64,000 nucleotides of DNA from G032773895 sp965248935. GTDB lineage: Bacteria > Pseudomonadota > Gammaproteobacteria > Pseudomonadales > Cellvibrionaceae. The position numbers and the translations under genes are program-made. Below, piece after piece: positions 34,098-43,336 of this stretch (the stretch's first letter is position 1; each line of letters starts with the position of its first letter). The notes beneath the pieces are model-generated. The model saw nothing but the letters and a program-made list of their open reading frames with translations. It ran no database searches and had not been told where the DNA came from. Location of the stretch: contig OZ252214.1 of assembly GCA_965248935.1 (NCBI GenBank), positions 1,984,001 to 2,048,000 of the forward strand, read 5' to 3'.

Positions 34098-34343
34098 ATG
34101 TTCAAATACAAAATGATTCAAGTTCCACCAAACATCTCAGTAGAAATGAAAAAACACAAAGGCAATGAGGCGGCGGCATATCTTGAAGATGTGGTGAATG
34201 AGTATGCATCCAAAGGCTGGGAGTTTTATAGAATAGATAGTGTTGGTGTTGAGTTGCAACCAGGTTGCTTCGGGGCCGCAGGTGGTCAAAAATCTCAAAG
34301 TAGTTTGTATTACGTAATTACCTTTCGCATGGAAAAAGTATAG
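34098..34343 (+). CDS. DUF4177-like small protein
   Basis: 81 residues. The AAAYLEDVVNEYASKGWEFY and IDSVGV pattern matches the DUF4177 type (a short alpha-beta domain with a conserved GWE). Preceded by AAAGGA at good spacing. Its stop is immediately followed by the yidD-like start, so the two are one unit. Function unknown. Confidence 0.75.
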   Translation: MFKYKMIQVPPNISVEMKKHKGNEAAAYLEDVVNEYASKGWEFYRIDSVGVELQPGCFGAAGGQKSQSSLYYVITFRMEKV

Positions 34344-34547
34344 ATGGTTTGGCTATCCACTAAATTAATCAATATTTATCGAATGTTTGCTCCAACATCT
34401 CTACGGGGTGTCTGCTTGTTTGAACCAAGCTGTTCTGAATATGCCATTCTTGCACTAAAGAAACACGGTTTTTTGAAAGGTTGGTCGATGTTCTGGAAGC
34501 GTTTTACGAGTTGCAAACAGCCAAATGGCGGAATTGATTACCCGTAA
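34344..34547 (+). CDS. YidD-family membrane protein insertion efficiency factor
   Basis: 67 residues with the YidD signature: LRGVCLFEPSCSEYAILALK (Cys-x-F-x-PSCSxYA), HGFLKGW, RFTSCKQPNGGIDYP. YidD normally sits beside rnpA-yidC at the replication origin and helps YidC insert inner-membrane proteins. Here a shorter paralog is paired with a DUF4177 gene at the edge of a toxin array. It may be cargo or assist a membrane toxin or immunity protein. Confidence 0.85.
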   Translation: MVWLSTKLINIYRMFAPTSLRGVCLFEPSCSEYAILALKKHGFLKGWSMFWKRFTSCKQPNGGIDYP

Positions 34548-34588
34548 AATAACCTAGAATAAGTGTTTTTATGGAATGTCCACCCTGT

Positions 34589-34680
34589 TGTAGAGCGCAA
34601 AATTACCATCGTAGACGGCTATCCACAGCCACTACGACCCCATGGGACGACTGCAAAAACAATGGGCCGAAAATAAACAC
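34589..34680 (+). repeat. Short-form TGTAGAGCGC element (copy 15), end of array
   Basis: One CATCGTAG, then the HYDPMGRLQKQWAENK rhs nub as at 22300. It marks the right boundary of the array. Confidence 0.78.
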
Positions 34681-34691
34681 CACAACAAAAA

Positions 34692-34727
34692 AAGGCGGTT
34701 AATATAAATTAACCGCCCTTTATTTTT
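34692..34727. terminator. Terminator between array and poly-Ser protein gene
   Basis: GGCGGTTAA/TTAACCGCC stem with 6-nt loop, A-run before and CTTTATTTTT after. Suits convergent genes. Confidence 0.8.
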
Positions 34728-34738
34728 AAGGCTTAGAG

Positions 34739-37700
34739 TTAATTTGCTGTCATGGGCACTGCTGTTCCCGGTTGATACCCTGTCACTATATCGCCATTAG
34801 CAAAGACGATAATGTCTTGGTCTGCCGCTACATCCTCAAATAGGTATTCACCCCCACCGTGCGGGAATTTTGCAAGCACATCCACAGTGGCATGAGTCCC
34901 CAAGCCGGCATGAATAAGCAGGTTTTGAGAGCCTACTGTCGCAATTCCCACTTCATAGCTGGTGATAACATTTTGCGAATTAGGCTCACGAATAATCAAG
35001 CGTGTATGCAATCCGTCGGTATTGCCACCAATACCACGGGCACGGATTCTCAGCCAATGGTTATTTATGTTGGATACATTGCGAAACAGGCCAACGGATG
35101 AACGGTAGTTTCCTGAGTAACCGTGTGTTTTGATAATATCAATGCGGCCATCGTTATCGTAGTCTGCGGCGCCTATCCAGGCTTTACCGGCATAGTTACT
35201 GTCGCTGTAACAGGTCCCAAATTGGTTTGTACGATCTGCGGTAAAGGTGCCATTGCCGTTATTCCACACAATCGTGACGTTATTGGCGTATTTCTCACCA
35301 CCGATCAGGATGTCTGGATAACCGTCCAGGTTAAGGTCGGCAGCAACGGAGTTGGCGTAGGTAGTCCAGTAGTCTTCATTGTAGGTCGCCACCGATGCCC
35401 AGCCCGATGCATTAGTCACATCGGTGAAGGTGCTGTCACCATTATTCCGATAAAGCGCCCAAATAAGGGTGCCATCTTGGTTATACAGTCCGCGCCCAAA
35501 AAGTAGGTCGGTATCACCGTCGGCATCATAATCAAATGGGATCATATGATTATTGGCGGGATGACGCCCTTCAGCGTTGATAACAGAAGCGCTGAATTTA
35601 CTGGCCTGCCATTGGTATTTCTGGACAGTGGTATTGAATTGCCACCAGCCTAGGTCATGGGGGTTCACAATTTCAGGGTAGCCATTTCCGGTTACATCAG
35701 CAATCACGTAGCTCACTCCATTGGGCGCATCACTGGCACTGCCTTCGTGATCGATTGAGCCTGAATCCAAATCCGTGATTCTTGCGCGCGTTGTTCCACG
35801 GTCAAAGTGGTAATTCGACACCACCATTTCAAGGTCACCATCACCATTCATTTCGATGGGTAAACAGTTGCCCACTTCCAGGTGGCAACCTATAGATTTT
35901 GCAAAGTAGGTTGGGTTTTGGCCTGGGGTAACAGAGTCAGAAACCCGGTATCTTGCACCTGGGTTTCCATCCACATCATGGCCGAAGAAGGACCACATGC
36001 CGTGAGGATGGTTGTACCAGTTGCCCCAGATATAGCGGGAAGTAATCCGAGGTACTTCTGGGGTTGCCTGCGAGTAGTTGTTATTATCGGGCAGGTGGGT
36101 AAAGGTGCCGGTACAACGGCCATCGCTTTTATTTTGGATATGCATGGCACTGTCAATAGCATCACTATGGGCACCAATATAGATATCCAAACAGCCGTCG
36201 GCGTTCACATCAGGCAAGCCTGCCCAGAAGTGGAATTCCACTTCTGTTGCTGCATTTGTCACGGCTTCCGTTACATTTTGGAAAGCGATCTCACCTGGAT
36301 CAACAAGAGGAGGCGGCGGCGGAGCGGTGCCACCACTGCTCGAAGAACTGGTTGACGTTGTACTGCTAGACGTTGTGCTACTACTTGAAGAACTGTTATT
36401 TGAAGAACTACTTGAAGATGCACTGCTATTTGAAGAACTGCTACTTGAAGAAGATGTTACACCACTGCTGCTGGAGGCAGAGGAACTAGCGCTTGACGAT
36501 GAAGCACTGTTAGATGAGGCGTTCGGAACGCTTACTGCCACGCCGACAATACCTGGCGCAGAAGGAGGGCTAGGCTGGGCTCCACCGCTGCTGCTTGATG
36601 TACTACTTGATGTTGTACTGCTTGATGAGCTGGAAGAGCTTGTGCTAACCGGAGGCTGCTGGGCTTCATCCACCCAACTCCATGTGCGAACCGAGTTGGA
36701 ACGATGCTGCCAGTTAAACAAACGGTACACATTGCTAAATACGCCCGCGCAACCTGTGTGGCTCCAACCTTCAATTAACTTTTCAATTCTAGACCTGAGT
36801 TTCAAACGTTGTGCATTATCTGTCTCGAAGTAATAACCCGAAGTAAGAATTAAAACCGTTTCAACATTGTGACTATCGGAATACCAAGCCCACCAGTCGT
36901 CTTGTATACGAGCGGTATTCGATGCATGGGCACTGGCCATATACAATAAATCGGTATCGGCTCCCGTTGTGTTACAACCCTGGGTATGAGAAGAACCTGC
37001 AAATTCTGGAAGCGTATCATGCTCACCAGAAGTGGCGTTATATACGGAGGTGAAACCGTAATCGTTCACTGCATGAGCTATCTGTTTTAGCATCTCGGGC
37101 ACATCCTCGTGTTCGGTGACCCAATAGGTATGCCACAGGAAGTCGACAATATTTTCACTCATCCAGGCTGAAAAACCGCGAGAGTCGGTATCTCCAACGG
37201 GGCAATCGTCCCCACAATTCCCATCATGACGGTCGAGGTTATGCGTAAAACCACCGCTTTTGGGTGTCCAGCCATGCTCAGTGTCCCAAGACTTCACCGT
37301 TTGCTGCATATCTTTTAGAAAGGCGATGCGCTCATTGAGGTGACTTAATACCGTTGTATTCCCAGTCATTTCATAGGCGATAATTTCCGCAAGACCAGCA
37401 ATACCGGCACCACGCTCAGTAAAACCCTGGTTTTCCGAAGAAAAAGTACCTCTCGAACCGTATTGATTCCACCCCAAGTCAGCTTGCAGGGCCATTTCGA
37501 CAATAAGATCACTATCCCATTGGCTGTTATCGCCCACTAATGCCCACGCTAACTTAGCTTGTTGAGGTGCAATATATTTGCCGTCTGGGCAGGTTCTGGT
37601 AATGGTTCCGCCATACAACCAACAGCCATCACCGCCTACCGGGGCGGGGGCTGTGCCGTCATTACGTATATGCTCAAAATAAAATCTTTTACTAAGAAAG

Positions 37701-38368
37701 GCTTCTTTTAAAAATTCCACTCTTCCCGTAGTCATATATATTTTAAAGTAAGCGGAAGATCGGTCGAACAGCCAGTTGGCTCGGCTAGAGTCGTTAAAAT
37801 TTAAGCCACCAGACCAATTATTGTATTGTGCCACCTGGAACTGCTCAAAAGAATCGGGGGTACTAGGTGCCGCATTATAAGGAGGAATCACACCCGTATC
37901 GTCCAGGTAAAAAGGGTCGTGAAGGGCAAAGATTCGTGGATACATCTGGCTATCTTTATTGGCACCAGCGGCAACCCAACCGTTGGTATGTGGAACGGCG
38001 GTTACATCATTTGCAACATTTCTGCCTTCATCGGTCACGGTTAGGATGATATTACCGCTGGTCATATTGACGTTTTGCAGTTGAATCGTTACCGAACGGT
38101 AGGAGTTATCTGACCAATGCCAACGCAACCCACCTTCGACCGCAATTGGCAACTCTGTGGAGCCATTAAGCACTTTAATTTCACTGAGATTGAGTACTTC
38201 ACTTTCCGCCAAAGGCAAACCAAAAGTTACCACTTCATTCGCCCCAGGTGTGACATCTACATCGGCTTGTAAAGTAACGGTTGTATTCAATGCTAACGCG
38301 CTACTTGTGGCTAAAAAGCTTGAGATTACAGCAAATTTTAAAAGTGACCGTTTAATTAAAAAACTCAT
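34739..38368 (-). CDS. Large secreted protein with poly-Ser linkers and FG-GAP repeats
   Basis: 1209 residues from MSFLIKRSLLKF, which begins a signal peptide (cleavage near SSALALN). The ATG at 38368 has GAGG upstream; an upstream ATG at 38512 would bury the signal peptide. An N-terminal domain of about 550 residues (W/Y-rich, disulfide-capable) is followed by a poly-Ser linker, a short Pro/Ala segment and two more poly-Ser blocks. A C-terminal domain of about 450 residues carries Ca-binding FG-GAP/VCBS-type repeats (DVNADGCLDIYIG, DYDADGDTDLLFG, DLNLDGYPDILIG, DYDNDGRIDI). It ends with an ASPIC/UnbV-like module (NHWLRIRARG). Poly-Ser linkers are typical of secreted carbohydrate-active proteins in Cellvibrionaceae. 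No glycosidase motif was recognised, so the role is unassigned. Confidence 0.85.
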   Translation of the reverse strand: MSFLIKRSLLKFAVISSFLATSSALALNTTVTLQADVDVTPGANEVVTFGLPLAESEVLNLSEIKVLNGSTELPIAVEGGLRWHWSDNSYRSVTIQLQNVNMTSGNIILTVTDEGRNVANDVTAVPHTNGWVAAGANKDSQMYPRIFALHDPFYLDDTGVIPPYNAAPSTPDSFEQFQVAQYNNWSGGLNFNDSSRANWLFDRSSAYFKIYMTTGRVEFLKEAFLSKRFYFEHIRNDGTAPAPVGGDGCWLYGGTITRTCPDGKYIAPQQAKLAWALVGDNSQWDSDLIVEMALQADLGWNQYGSRGTFSSENQGFTERGAGIAGLAEIIAYEMTGNTTVLSHLNERIAFLKDMQQTVKSWDTEHGWTPKSGGFTHNLDRHDGNCGDDCPVGDTDSRGFSAWMSENIVDFLWHTYWVTEHEDVPEMLKQIAHAVNDYGFTSVYNATSGEHDTLPEFAGSSHTQGCNTTGADTDLLYMASAHASNTARIQDDWWAWYSDSHNVETVLILTSGYYFETDNAQRLKLRSRIEKLIEGWSHTGCAGVFSNVYRLFNWQHRSNSVRTWSWVDEAQQPPVSTSSSSSSSSTTSSSTSSSSGGAQPSPPSAPGIVGVAVSVPNASSNSASSSSASSSASSSSGVTSSSSSSSSNSSASSSSSSNNSSSSSSTTSSSTTSTSSSSSGGTAPPPPPLVDPGEIAFQNVTEAVTNAATEVEFHFWAGLPDVNADGCLDIYIGAHSDAIDSAMHIQNKSDGRCTGTFTHLPDNNNYSQATPEVPRITSRYIWGNWYNHPHGMWSFFGHDVDGNPGARYRVSDSVTPGQNPTYFAKSIGCHLEVGNCLPIEMNGDGDLEMVVSNYHFDRGTTRARITDLDSGSIDHEGSASDAPNGVSYVIADVTGNGYPEIVNPHDLGWWQFNTTVQKYQWQASKFSASVINAEGRHPANNHMIPFDYDADGDTDLLFGRGLYNQDGTLIWALYRNNGDSTFTDVTNASGWASVATYNEDYWTTYANSVAADLNLDGYPDILIGGEKYANNVTIVWNNGNGTFTADRTNQFGTCYSDSNYAGKAWIGAADYDNDGRIDIIKTHGYSGNYRSSVGLFRNVSNINNHWLRIRARGIGGNTDGLHTRLIIREPNSQNVITSYEVGIATVGSQNLLIHAGLGTHATVDVLAKFPHGGGEYLFEDVAADQDIIVFANGDIVTGYQPGTAVPMTAN

Positions 38369-38983
38369 TACTGCCTCACAAATTGTTAAATCTATCCAGG
38401 AAACCTTCCTCAATATTAGGACGGCGCTATCGAGATAGAAATAAACGTTATTTCTATTACGACTTACTGACAAAAAACTACTAGCGTTTTGGCTGCGCTT
38501 GCCTATTTTCATGCCACAAAATACTTACTGCTGAAGTAGTAAATGCAGCTCTAATACATGGTATAGCACGGCATATTAAAAATACTATGACGGCTGTCGC
38601 AGACCAGGCCATTTATGGTACTTTTTTACTAGTCAAATTTGTAATGCCAATACTTAGGTTGCAGTAGATCATACTCTATTAATTTACACCCTCGTCTTCA
38701 CCACTTACATTCGACCATATAACCTTTATCACCCAGCCAGCGTTGCGGATATTTCAATTAAGCTTCGGGTATTTCAATTTAATAGTGTTAGCGCCCTAAG
38801 TTAGGATATAATTCCACTAATAATTCTACTGTACATTAACGCTTATAATTCAAAACCGACCATCGTTATATACCAACCCAAATATGCCAGCCCAAAATAG
38901 GCGATGGTATCGCTTGTACGTACGATATGACAACACCAAAGAAAACCAATGTATCAGACTTAACATTTCGATTTGGAGAATGA
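38369..38983. other. Intergenic region upstream of polysaccharide cluster
   Basis: About 615 bp between divergent transcription units; no gene seen. It should contain promoters for the poly-Ser protein and for the cluster starting at 38984. Confidence 0.45.
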
Positions 38984-40330
38984 ATGTTCACCCAATTATC
39001 CGCCTATGTAGCTCTTGGCCTTTATGAAGGCATATACAAAAGGCGTCCAATTCAAAAGTACCTCAAAGAGTACAATAAAAACCTTCGTCTCTCAGCCGAA
39101 GAAGTGGCAGAAATTCGACTTGCTAAATTACAGGCATTGGTCGCCCACGCCTACGAAAATGTGCCTTATTATCGAAAGACCTGGGATCCTCTGGGTATAA
39201 AACCTTCGGATATTAAAGAGTTATCCGACATAGAAAAATTACCCACGTTAAACAAACAAGACATTAGAGACAACTTTGATGATTTCAAAGCTAAGAACCA
39301 AAAATTCTCTATCACCAAAACTACGGGAGGGTCCACAGGCACGCCGTTCAAGTTTCAGCACAGTATGGAAAGTTATAACCGACGCCAAGCCAATATGTGG
39401 CGTGGTTATGGTTTTTCTGGCCCCACACTCGGCACTAAAACCCTATATCTGTGGGGAGATCACCTAGGCAAAATAAGCAAGCTCATCAAACTGAAAGACA
39501 ATATTTATAACGGCGTCTTTCGTCGAAAAATGCTCAATAGCTTTTATTTATCCGAAGAGAATATTCTAGAGTACATTGAGTCCATTAACACTTATAAGCC
39601 TGAAACTATCGTTGCCTACGTATCGCCGCTGCATGTAGTGGCCGAATATGCCAATAAAAATAACCTAACGCTATATACACCCAATAAAATTCTCACAGGG
39701 GCAGAGCCCCTGCACGAATTCCAAAGAGAAGCGATCGAAAAAGCCTTTGGATGTTGCGCATACAATACCTATGGCTGTCGAGAGTTTATGCTGATTGCGG
39801 CAGAATGTCGTCACGGAAAAAATTTCCACATTAGTGATGATCATTTAGTAGTGGAAATTACCGATAACAATGACAGAGCGGTTCAAAATACATTAGGCGA
39901 TATCGTTATAACCGACCTGCACAATTTTAATTTTCCCTTTATTCGCTATAAGAATGGCGATCAAGGGCAAGTATCCGGCAAGCATTGTTCTTGCGGCCTC
40001 CCCTTTCGAGTATTGGATAAGGTGGAAGGGAGAAAGTTAGATTTAATTAAAACCACTTCTGGAAGAATTATTCCCGGAGAATTTTTTCCTCATATGCTTA
40101 AGGATATAACTGGAATTAATAAATTTCAGGTAAAACAATCACAAATCGAATCTATTGATGTATTGTACATTCCCAACGAAAGTTTTACAGAAAAAGACTT
40201 GGCCTATATTGTCACCGAAGTTGACCGTATTACCGAAGGAGGACTCGCCGTCCACTTTAATAAAGTGGACGATATTCCTCTTACCCGCTTAGGTAAATTC
40301 AGAGTAACCATTAGTGAGTTGAATCAATAA
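38984..40330 (+). CDS. CapK/PaaK-like adenylate-forming enzyme
   Basis: 448 residues of the phenylacetate-CoA ligase/CapK family. The AMP-binding P-loop is TKTTGGSTGTPFKF (residues 111-124), with YGCREFMLIAAEC downstream and a C-terminal GRLGKF-type lysine (LTRLGKFRV). CapK-like members sit in surface-polysaccharide clusters and presumably activate an acyl or organic acid for decoration. The start is preceded by GGAG. The stop codon overlaps the next gene's ATG by one base, so it heads an operon. Confidence 0.87.
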   Translation: MFTQLSAYVALGLYEGIYKRRPIQKYLKEYNKNLRLSAEEVAEIRLAKLQALVAHAYENVPYYRKTWDPLGIKPSDIKELSDIEKLPTLNKQDIRDNFDDFKAKNQKFSITKTTGGSTGTPFKFQHSMESYNRRQANMWRGYGFSGPTLGTKTLYLWGDHLGKISKLIKLKDNIYNGVFRRKMLNSFYLSEENILEYIESINTYKPETIVAYVSPLHVVAEYANKNNLTLYTPNKILTGAEPLHEFQREAIEKAFGCCAYNTYGCREFMLIAAECRHGKNFHISDDHLVVEITDNNDRAVQNTLGDIVITDLHNFNFPFIRYKNGDQGQVSGKHCSCGLPFRVLDKVEGRKLDLIKTTSGRIIPGEFFPHMLKDITGINKFQVKQSQIESIDVLYIPNESFTEKDLAYIVTEVDRITEGGLAVHFNKVDDIPLTRLGKFRVTISELNQ

Positions 40331-41475
40331 TGGCTGACGAAAAAAAACCAAGAATCCTCGCTATAGGCAATCTTTTTCCCCTGCCTTGGGAGCCTCATCG
40401 AGGTTCATTTAATCGTCAACAATTTGAACGGCTTGAACAATACTATACTGTCGAATATGTGGTTCCTGTGGCATTTATCGAATGGTTTAAAAAACGTGGC
40501 CAAATAAAAACAAATACGGATAAAACACGGCACTATATTCCTTATTTATTTACCCCAAAGTTTGCTCGGGGCTTTTATTCTTATTGGATGTATTTTTCCC
40601 TGCTATTTTTTGCTATGGGTATCATTAAGCGCTTCAAACCGGATCTACTTTTTGTCAGTTGGGCATTTCCTGATGGAGTGGCCGTATCCAAGCTCGCAAA
40701 AAAACTAGGGTTACCGTTTATTCTAAAGGTGCATGGGACCGATATAAACGACTTTATCGATACACCCTCACGGAGCAAACAAATTGTCAATGCTTGCCAG
40801 CAAGCCTCGTCAATTCTGTCCGTAAGCCAAGCTCTAAAGGACAAAATGGTCAACTATGGAGTAGACGAAAATAAGATTATTGTTAATTACAATGGTGTGG
40901 ATAAAAATATATTTTATCCCGAAGAAAACCTACCCGAGAAAAAAATCAAACGTTTGTTATTTGTTGGTAACTTAAAAAAAACAAAAGGCATTTTAGCCTG
41001 TGCTGAAGCTTTTGCCGACATTGCAAAACAGGGTATCAATGTAGAACTGGTATACATTGGCCAAGGGGCGGACAAGGGGCAAATCGACCGTATATTAGCA
41101 CAGCACCCTGAAATTAAAGAGAGGGTTACATTTTTACCACCGATGCCGCAAAATGAAATACGAGGCTGGATGAACAAATCAGACCTTTTATTACTGCCTA
41201 GTTTTAATGAGGGCGTTCCCAATGTAGTATTAGAGGCAAAATCTTCAGGACTGCCAGCTATTGCCACCTCTGTAGGCGGCATTCCTGAAATTCTAGATGA
41301 TAGCGATGGAATCCTAGTCCCTCTCCATGATCATCATGCATTGGTTAACGCAATAAAAATAGGGCTAGATACTCCATGGAATAGAAATGCCGTAGCACAA
41401 AACGCTGAACGTTTTTCCTGGGAGACCAATATTTACAACGTGAATAACGCAATCGCACACGCCCTTGCAAAGTAA
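40330..41475 (+). CDS. Glycosyltransferase family 4
   Basis: 381 residues, GT-B fold: N-terminal NLFPLPWEPHRGSFNRQQFE, mid LLFVGNLKKTKGIL (start of the C-terminal Rossmann domain), and the E-x7-E donor motif in FNEGVPNVVLEAKSSGLPAI. It transfers a sugar from a nucleotide donor to a growing polysaccharide at the cytoplasmic face of the membrane. Sugar specificity is not predictable. Translationally coupled to the preceding gene. Confidence 0.92.
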   Translation: MADEKKPRILAIGNLFPLPWEPHRGSFNRQQFERLEQYYTVEYVVPVAFIEWFKKRGQIKTNTDKTRHYIPYLFTPKFARGFYSYWMYFSLLFFAMGIIKRFKPDLLFVSWAFPDGVAVSKLAKKLGLPFILKVHGTDINDFIDTPSRSKQIVNACQQASSILSVSQALKDKMVNYGVDENKIIVNYNGVDKNIFYPEENLPEKKIKRLLFVGNLKKTKGILACAEAFADIAKQGINVELVYIGQGADKGQIDRILAQHPEIKERVTFLPPMPQNEIRGWMNKSDLLLLPSFNEGVPNVVLEAKSSGLPAIATSVGGIPEILDDSDGILVPLHDHHALVNAIKIGLDTPWNRNAVAQNAERFSWETNIYNVNNAIAHALAK

Positions 41476-41490
41476 ATTTAAGGAAAGAGA

Positions 41491-42132
41491 ATGCTCAATT
41501 TTGGCAGTTATAAAATTGCTCGATTTTTGCCTAACAGGCTCGTGGCCACACATGGTAGCAGAAAAAATAAAGTACTTTACCTAACCTTCGACGATGGCCC
41601 AAACCCGAATTTCACACAAAAAATATGTGAATTGCTCGATAAGTATTCCGCAAAAAGCACTTTTTTCTGTATTGGAAAACACATTGCTGCACACCCAAAT
41701 ATTGCCCAATACTTAATGGATAATGGACACCTATTGGCCAATCACTCTCACACCCATAGGTCATTTTCCAGTCAGTCACGGGAGTCACAATTAACCGAAG
41801 CAAACAACTGTCAGAATGAAATTGACAATATTGACAAGAACAACAAAAAAATATTTCGCGCGCCTCAAGGGCTGCTTAGTTTTTGGCTTATGGTGAGTTT
41901 ACTTAAAAAAAACTGGCGTATAGCCCACTGGTCTTTTGACTCAAAGGATTATCAGCAAAAGCCATTTGCAGAACAGATTAAAATTTTTGAAACACGCCCT
42001 GCCCGCAATGGAGATATTTTGCTTTTTCACGACGACAGTCAACTAGCATATGACATGCTCGAACATATGTTACCCATATGGAAAGAGCAGGGGTTCGAGT
42101 TTAATACTGTTACAGAATTAATTGGAGGTTAA
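41491..42132 (+). CDS. Polysaccharide deacetylase (NodB/CE4)
   Basis: 213 residues, a minimal NodB domain: LTFDDGPNP (Asp34, Asp35), HSHTH (His85, His89 metal ligands), RAPQG in place of the usual RPPYG, WSFDSKDY and LLFHDD. It lacks a clear signal peptide. It may act on lipid-linked intermediates in the cytoplasm or be exported otherwise. RBS AAGGAAAG precedes the ATG. Together with its neighbours it suggests an N-acetylated exopolysaccharide that is partly deacetylated. Confidence 0.9.
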   Translation: MLNFGSYKIARFLPNRLVATHGSRKNKVLYLTFDDGPNPNFTQKICELLDKYSAKSTFFCIGKHIAAHPNIAQYLMDNGHLLANHSHTHRSFSSQSRESQLTEANNCQNEIDNIDKNNKKIFRAPQGLLSFWLMVSLLKKNWRIAHWSFDSKDYQQKPFAEQIKIFETRPARNGDILLFHDDSQLAYDMLEHMLPIWKEQGFEFNTVTELIGG

Positions 42133-42133
42133 T

Positions 42134-43300
42134 GTGATTAATTTTGCATTCAATATTTTTTGGGTTTCACTTTTTGTTGTAGTCTATACCTACGCCCTGT
42201 ATCCCGTCGTATTATTTGTTCTAGTAAGGCTGTTTGATCAAAACCGCCAACCGCTCTCTATCGACACCATTGAAGAGGATCAATATCCCAGCATTGGCGT
42301 GATAATCGCCGCGTTTAATGAAGAAAAAGATATTAAGGAGCGTATTGAGAATATTTTCCAATGTGATTACCCCGAGGGTAAAATCAAACTCTATGTAGGT
42401 TCTGATGGCAGCTTGGATAAAACCAACGATATTCTTCAAAGTTTTAGTGACAGCCGTTTTGAACCGCATATTTTTGACCACAACAGAGGAAAACCTTCCG
42501 TATTAAACGACTTAGTAGAAACCGCTTCCGAAGCCATTTTGGTCTTTAGTGATGCCAATACCTATTTTGAAACCGATGCGTTAAAAAAACTTGGCAGACA
42601 CTTTATTGGAGAAAACCCAGCCGATGCAGTTTGCGGCCAGCTCCGGTTATTAAAACCCGATGGCGTTGAAAACGAGGATAATCTCTACTGGCAATACGAA
42701 AATTGGCTAAAAATTAATGAAGCCAAAATTGGATGTTTATTAGGTGCAAACGGTGCCATATACGCCATTCGCAAAGAGGATTATATTCCCATTTCTAGCG
42801 ACTCCATTATTGACGATTTTGTTATTGTTAATCGACTGGCCGCCAAAGGCAGTATTGTAGACTATGATACGGAAGCTATTGCCAAAGAATATATTCCAGA
42901 CACCATCGCCGACGAATTTAAACGCCGTACACGTATAGGTAGAGGCAATTATCAAACACTATTTCGCTATCCAGACTTTTTATTTAATTCACGGCCATTA
43001 TTAGGGTTTAGCTATTTTTCGCATAAAGTCCTCCGTTGGTTAGTACCTCATTGTTTAATACTCACATTTTTATCCAATCTATTTTTATTGGATATTCCCT
43101 TTTACGTCTTTATCTTTACCTCTCAGCTAGCTGTTTATGGCTTATTTATAGGGTGGAAACGCAATATAGTAAACATTGCCAACAGCAAACTACTTAGGTT
43201 ACTTATTTTTTGGTTAGATATGAATTACGCCTTATGGGTAGGGTTTGTACAACATGCTTCCGGGGCTTCAGGTGGCACCTGGACACGAACGGCTCGTTAA
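42134..43300 (+). CDS. Glycosyltransferase family 2, membrane-bound
   Basis: 388 residues from a GTG start with GGAGG just upstream. An upstream TTG (42122) would overlap that ribosome site and was rejected. One N-terminal TM segment is followed by a GT-A domain (IGVIIAAFNEEKDI, YVGSDGSLDKT with DxD-like SDGS, VFSDANTYF, GANGAIYAIRKED, IDDFVI-N-RLA, RRTRIGRGNYQ) and C-terminal TM helices. The layout is like processive synthases of hyaluronan/PgaC type. It could polymerise the exopolysaccharide of this cluster. Confidence 0.9.
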   Translation: MINFAFNIFWVSLFVVVYTYALYPVVLFVLVRLFDQNRQPLSIDTIEEDQYPSIGVIIAAFNEEKDIKERIENIFQCDYPEGKIKLYVGSDGSLDKTNDILQSFSDSRFEPHIFDHNRGKPSVLNDLVETASEAILVFSDANTYFETDALKKLGRHFIGENPADAVCGQLRLLKPDGVENEDNLYWQYENWLKINEAKIGCLLGANGAIYAIRKEDYIPISSDSIIDDFVIVNRLAAKGSIVDYDTEAIAKEYIPDTIADEFKRRTRIGRGNYQTLFRYPDFLFNSRPLLGFSYFSHKVLRWLVPHCLILTFLSNLFLLDIPFYVFIFTSQLAVYGLFIGWKRNIVNIANSKLLRLLIFWLDMNYALWVGFVQHASGASGGTWTRTAR

Positions 43301-43336
43301 CAAAGAAGTCAATTTTTACTATTTGGATCATTCATT

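Noticed and set aside
10989..34680. The regularly spaced repeats might be a CRISPR array
   Set aside because: Repeat units are 30-270 bp and themselves contain the short motif series. The 'spacers' are 0.2-2.3 kb gene cassettes, and no cas genes are present.
10989..34680. The same-orientation cassettes might be an integron
   Set aside because: No integron integrase or convincing attC site (paired R and L boxes) was seen. Spacer ends look like transposase-binding arrays, not attC hairpins.
34859..36833. Open frames on the plus strand opposite the poly-Ser protein
   Set aside because: They mirror the coding strand. The Leu/Glu-rich frame at 36327-36833 is only the antisense of the poly-Ser codons.
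42122..42133. TTG start for the GT2 gene
   Set aside because: It would place the start codon on the GGAGG ribosome site; the GTG at 42134 has correct spacing.
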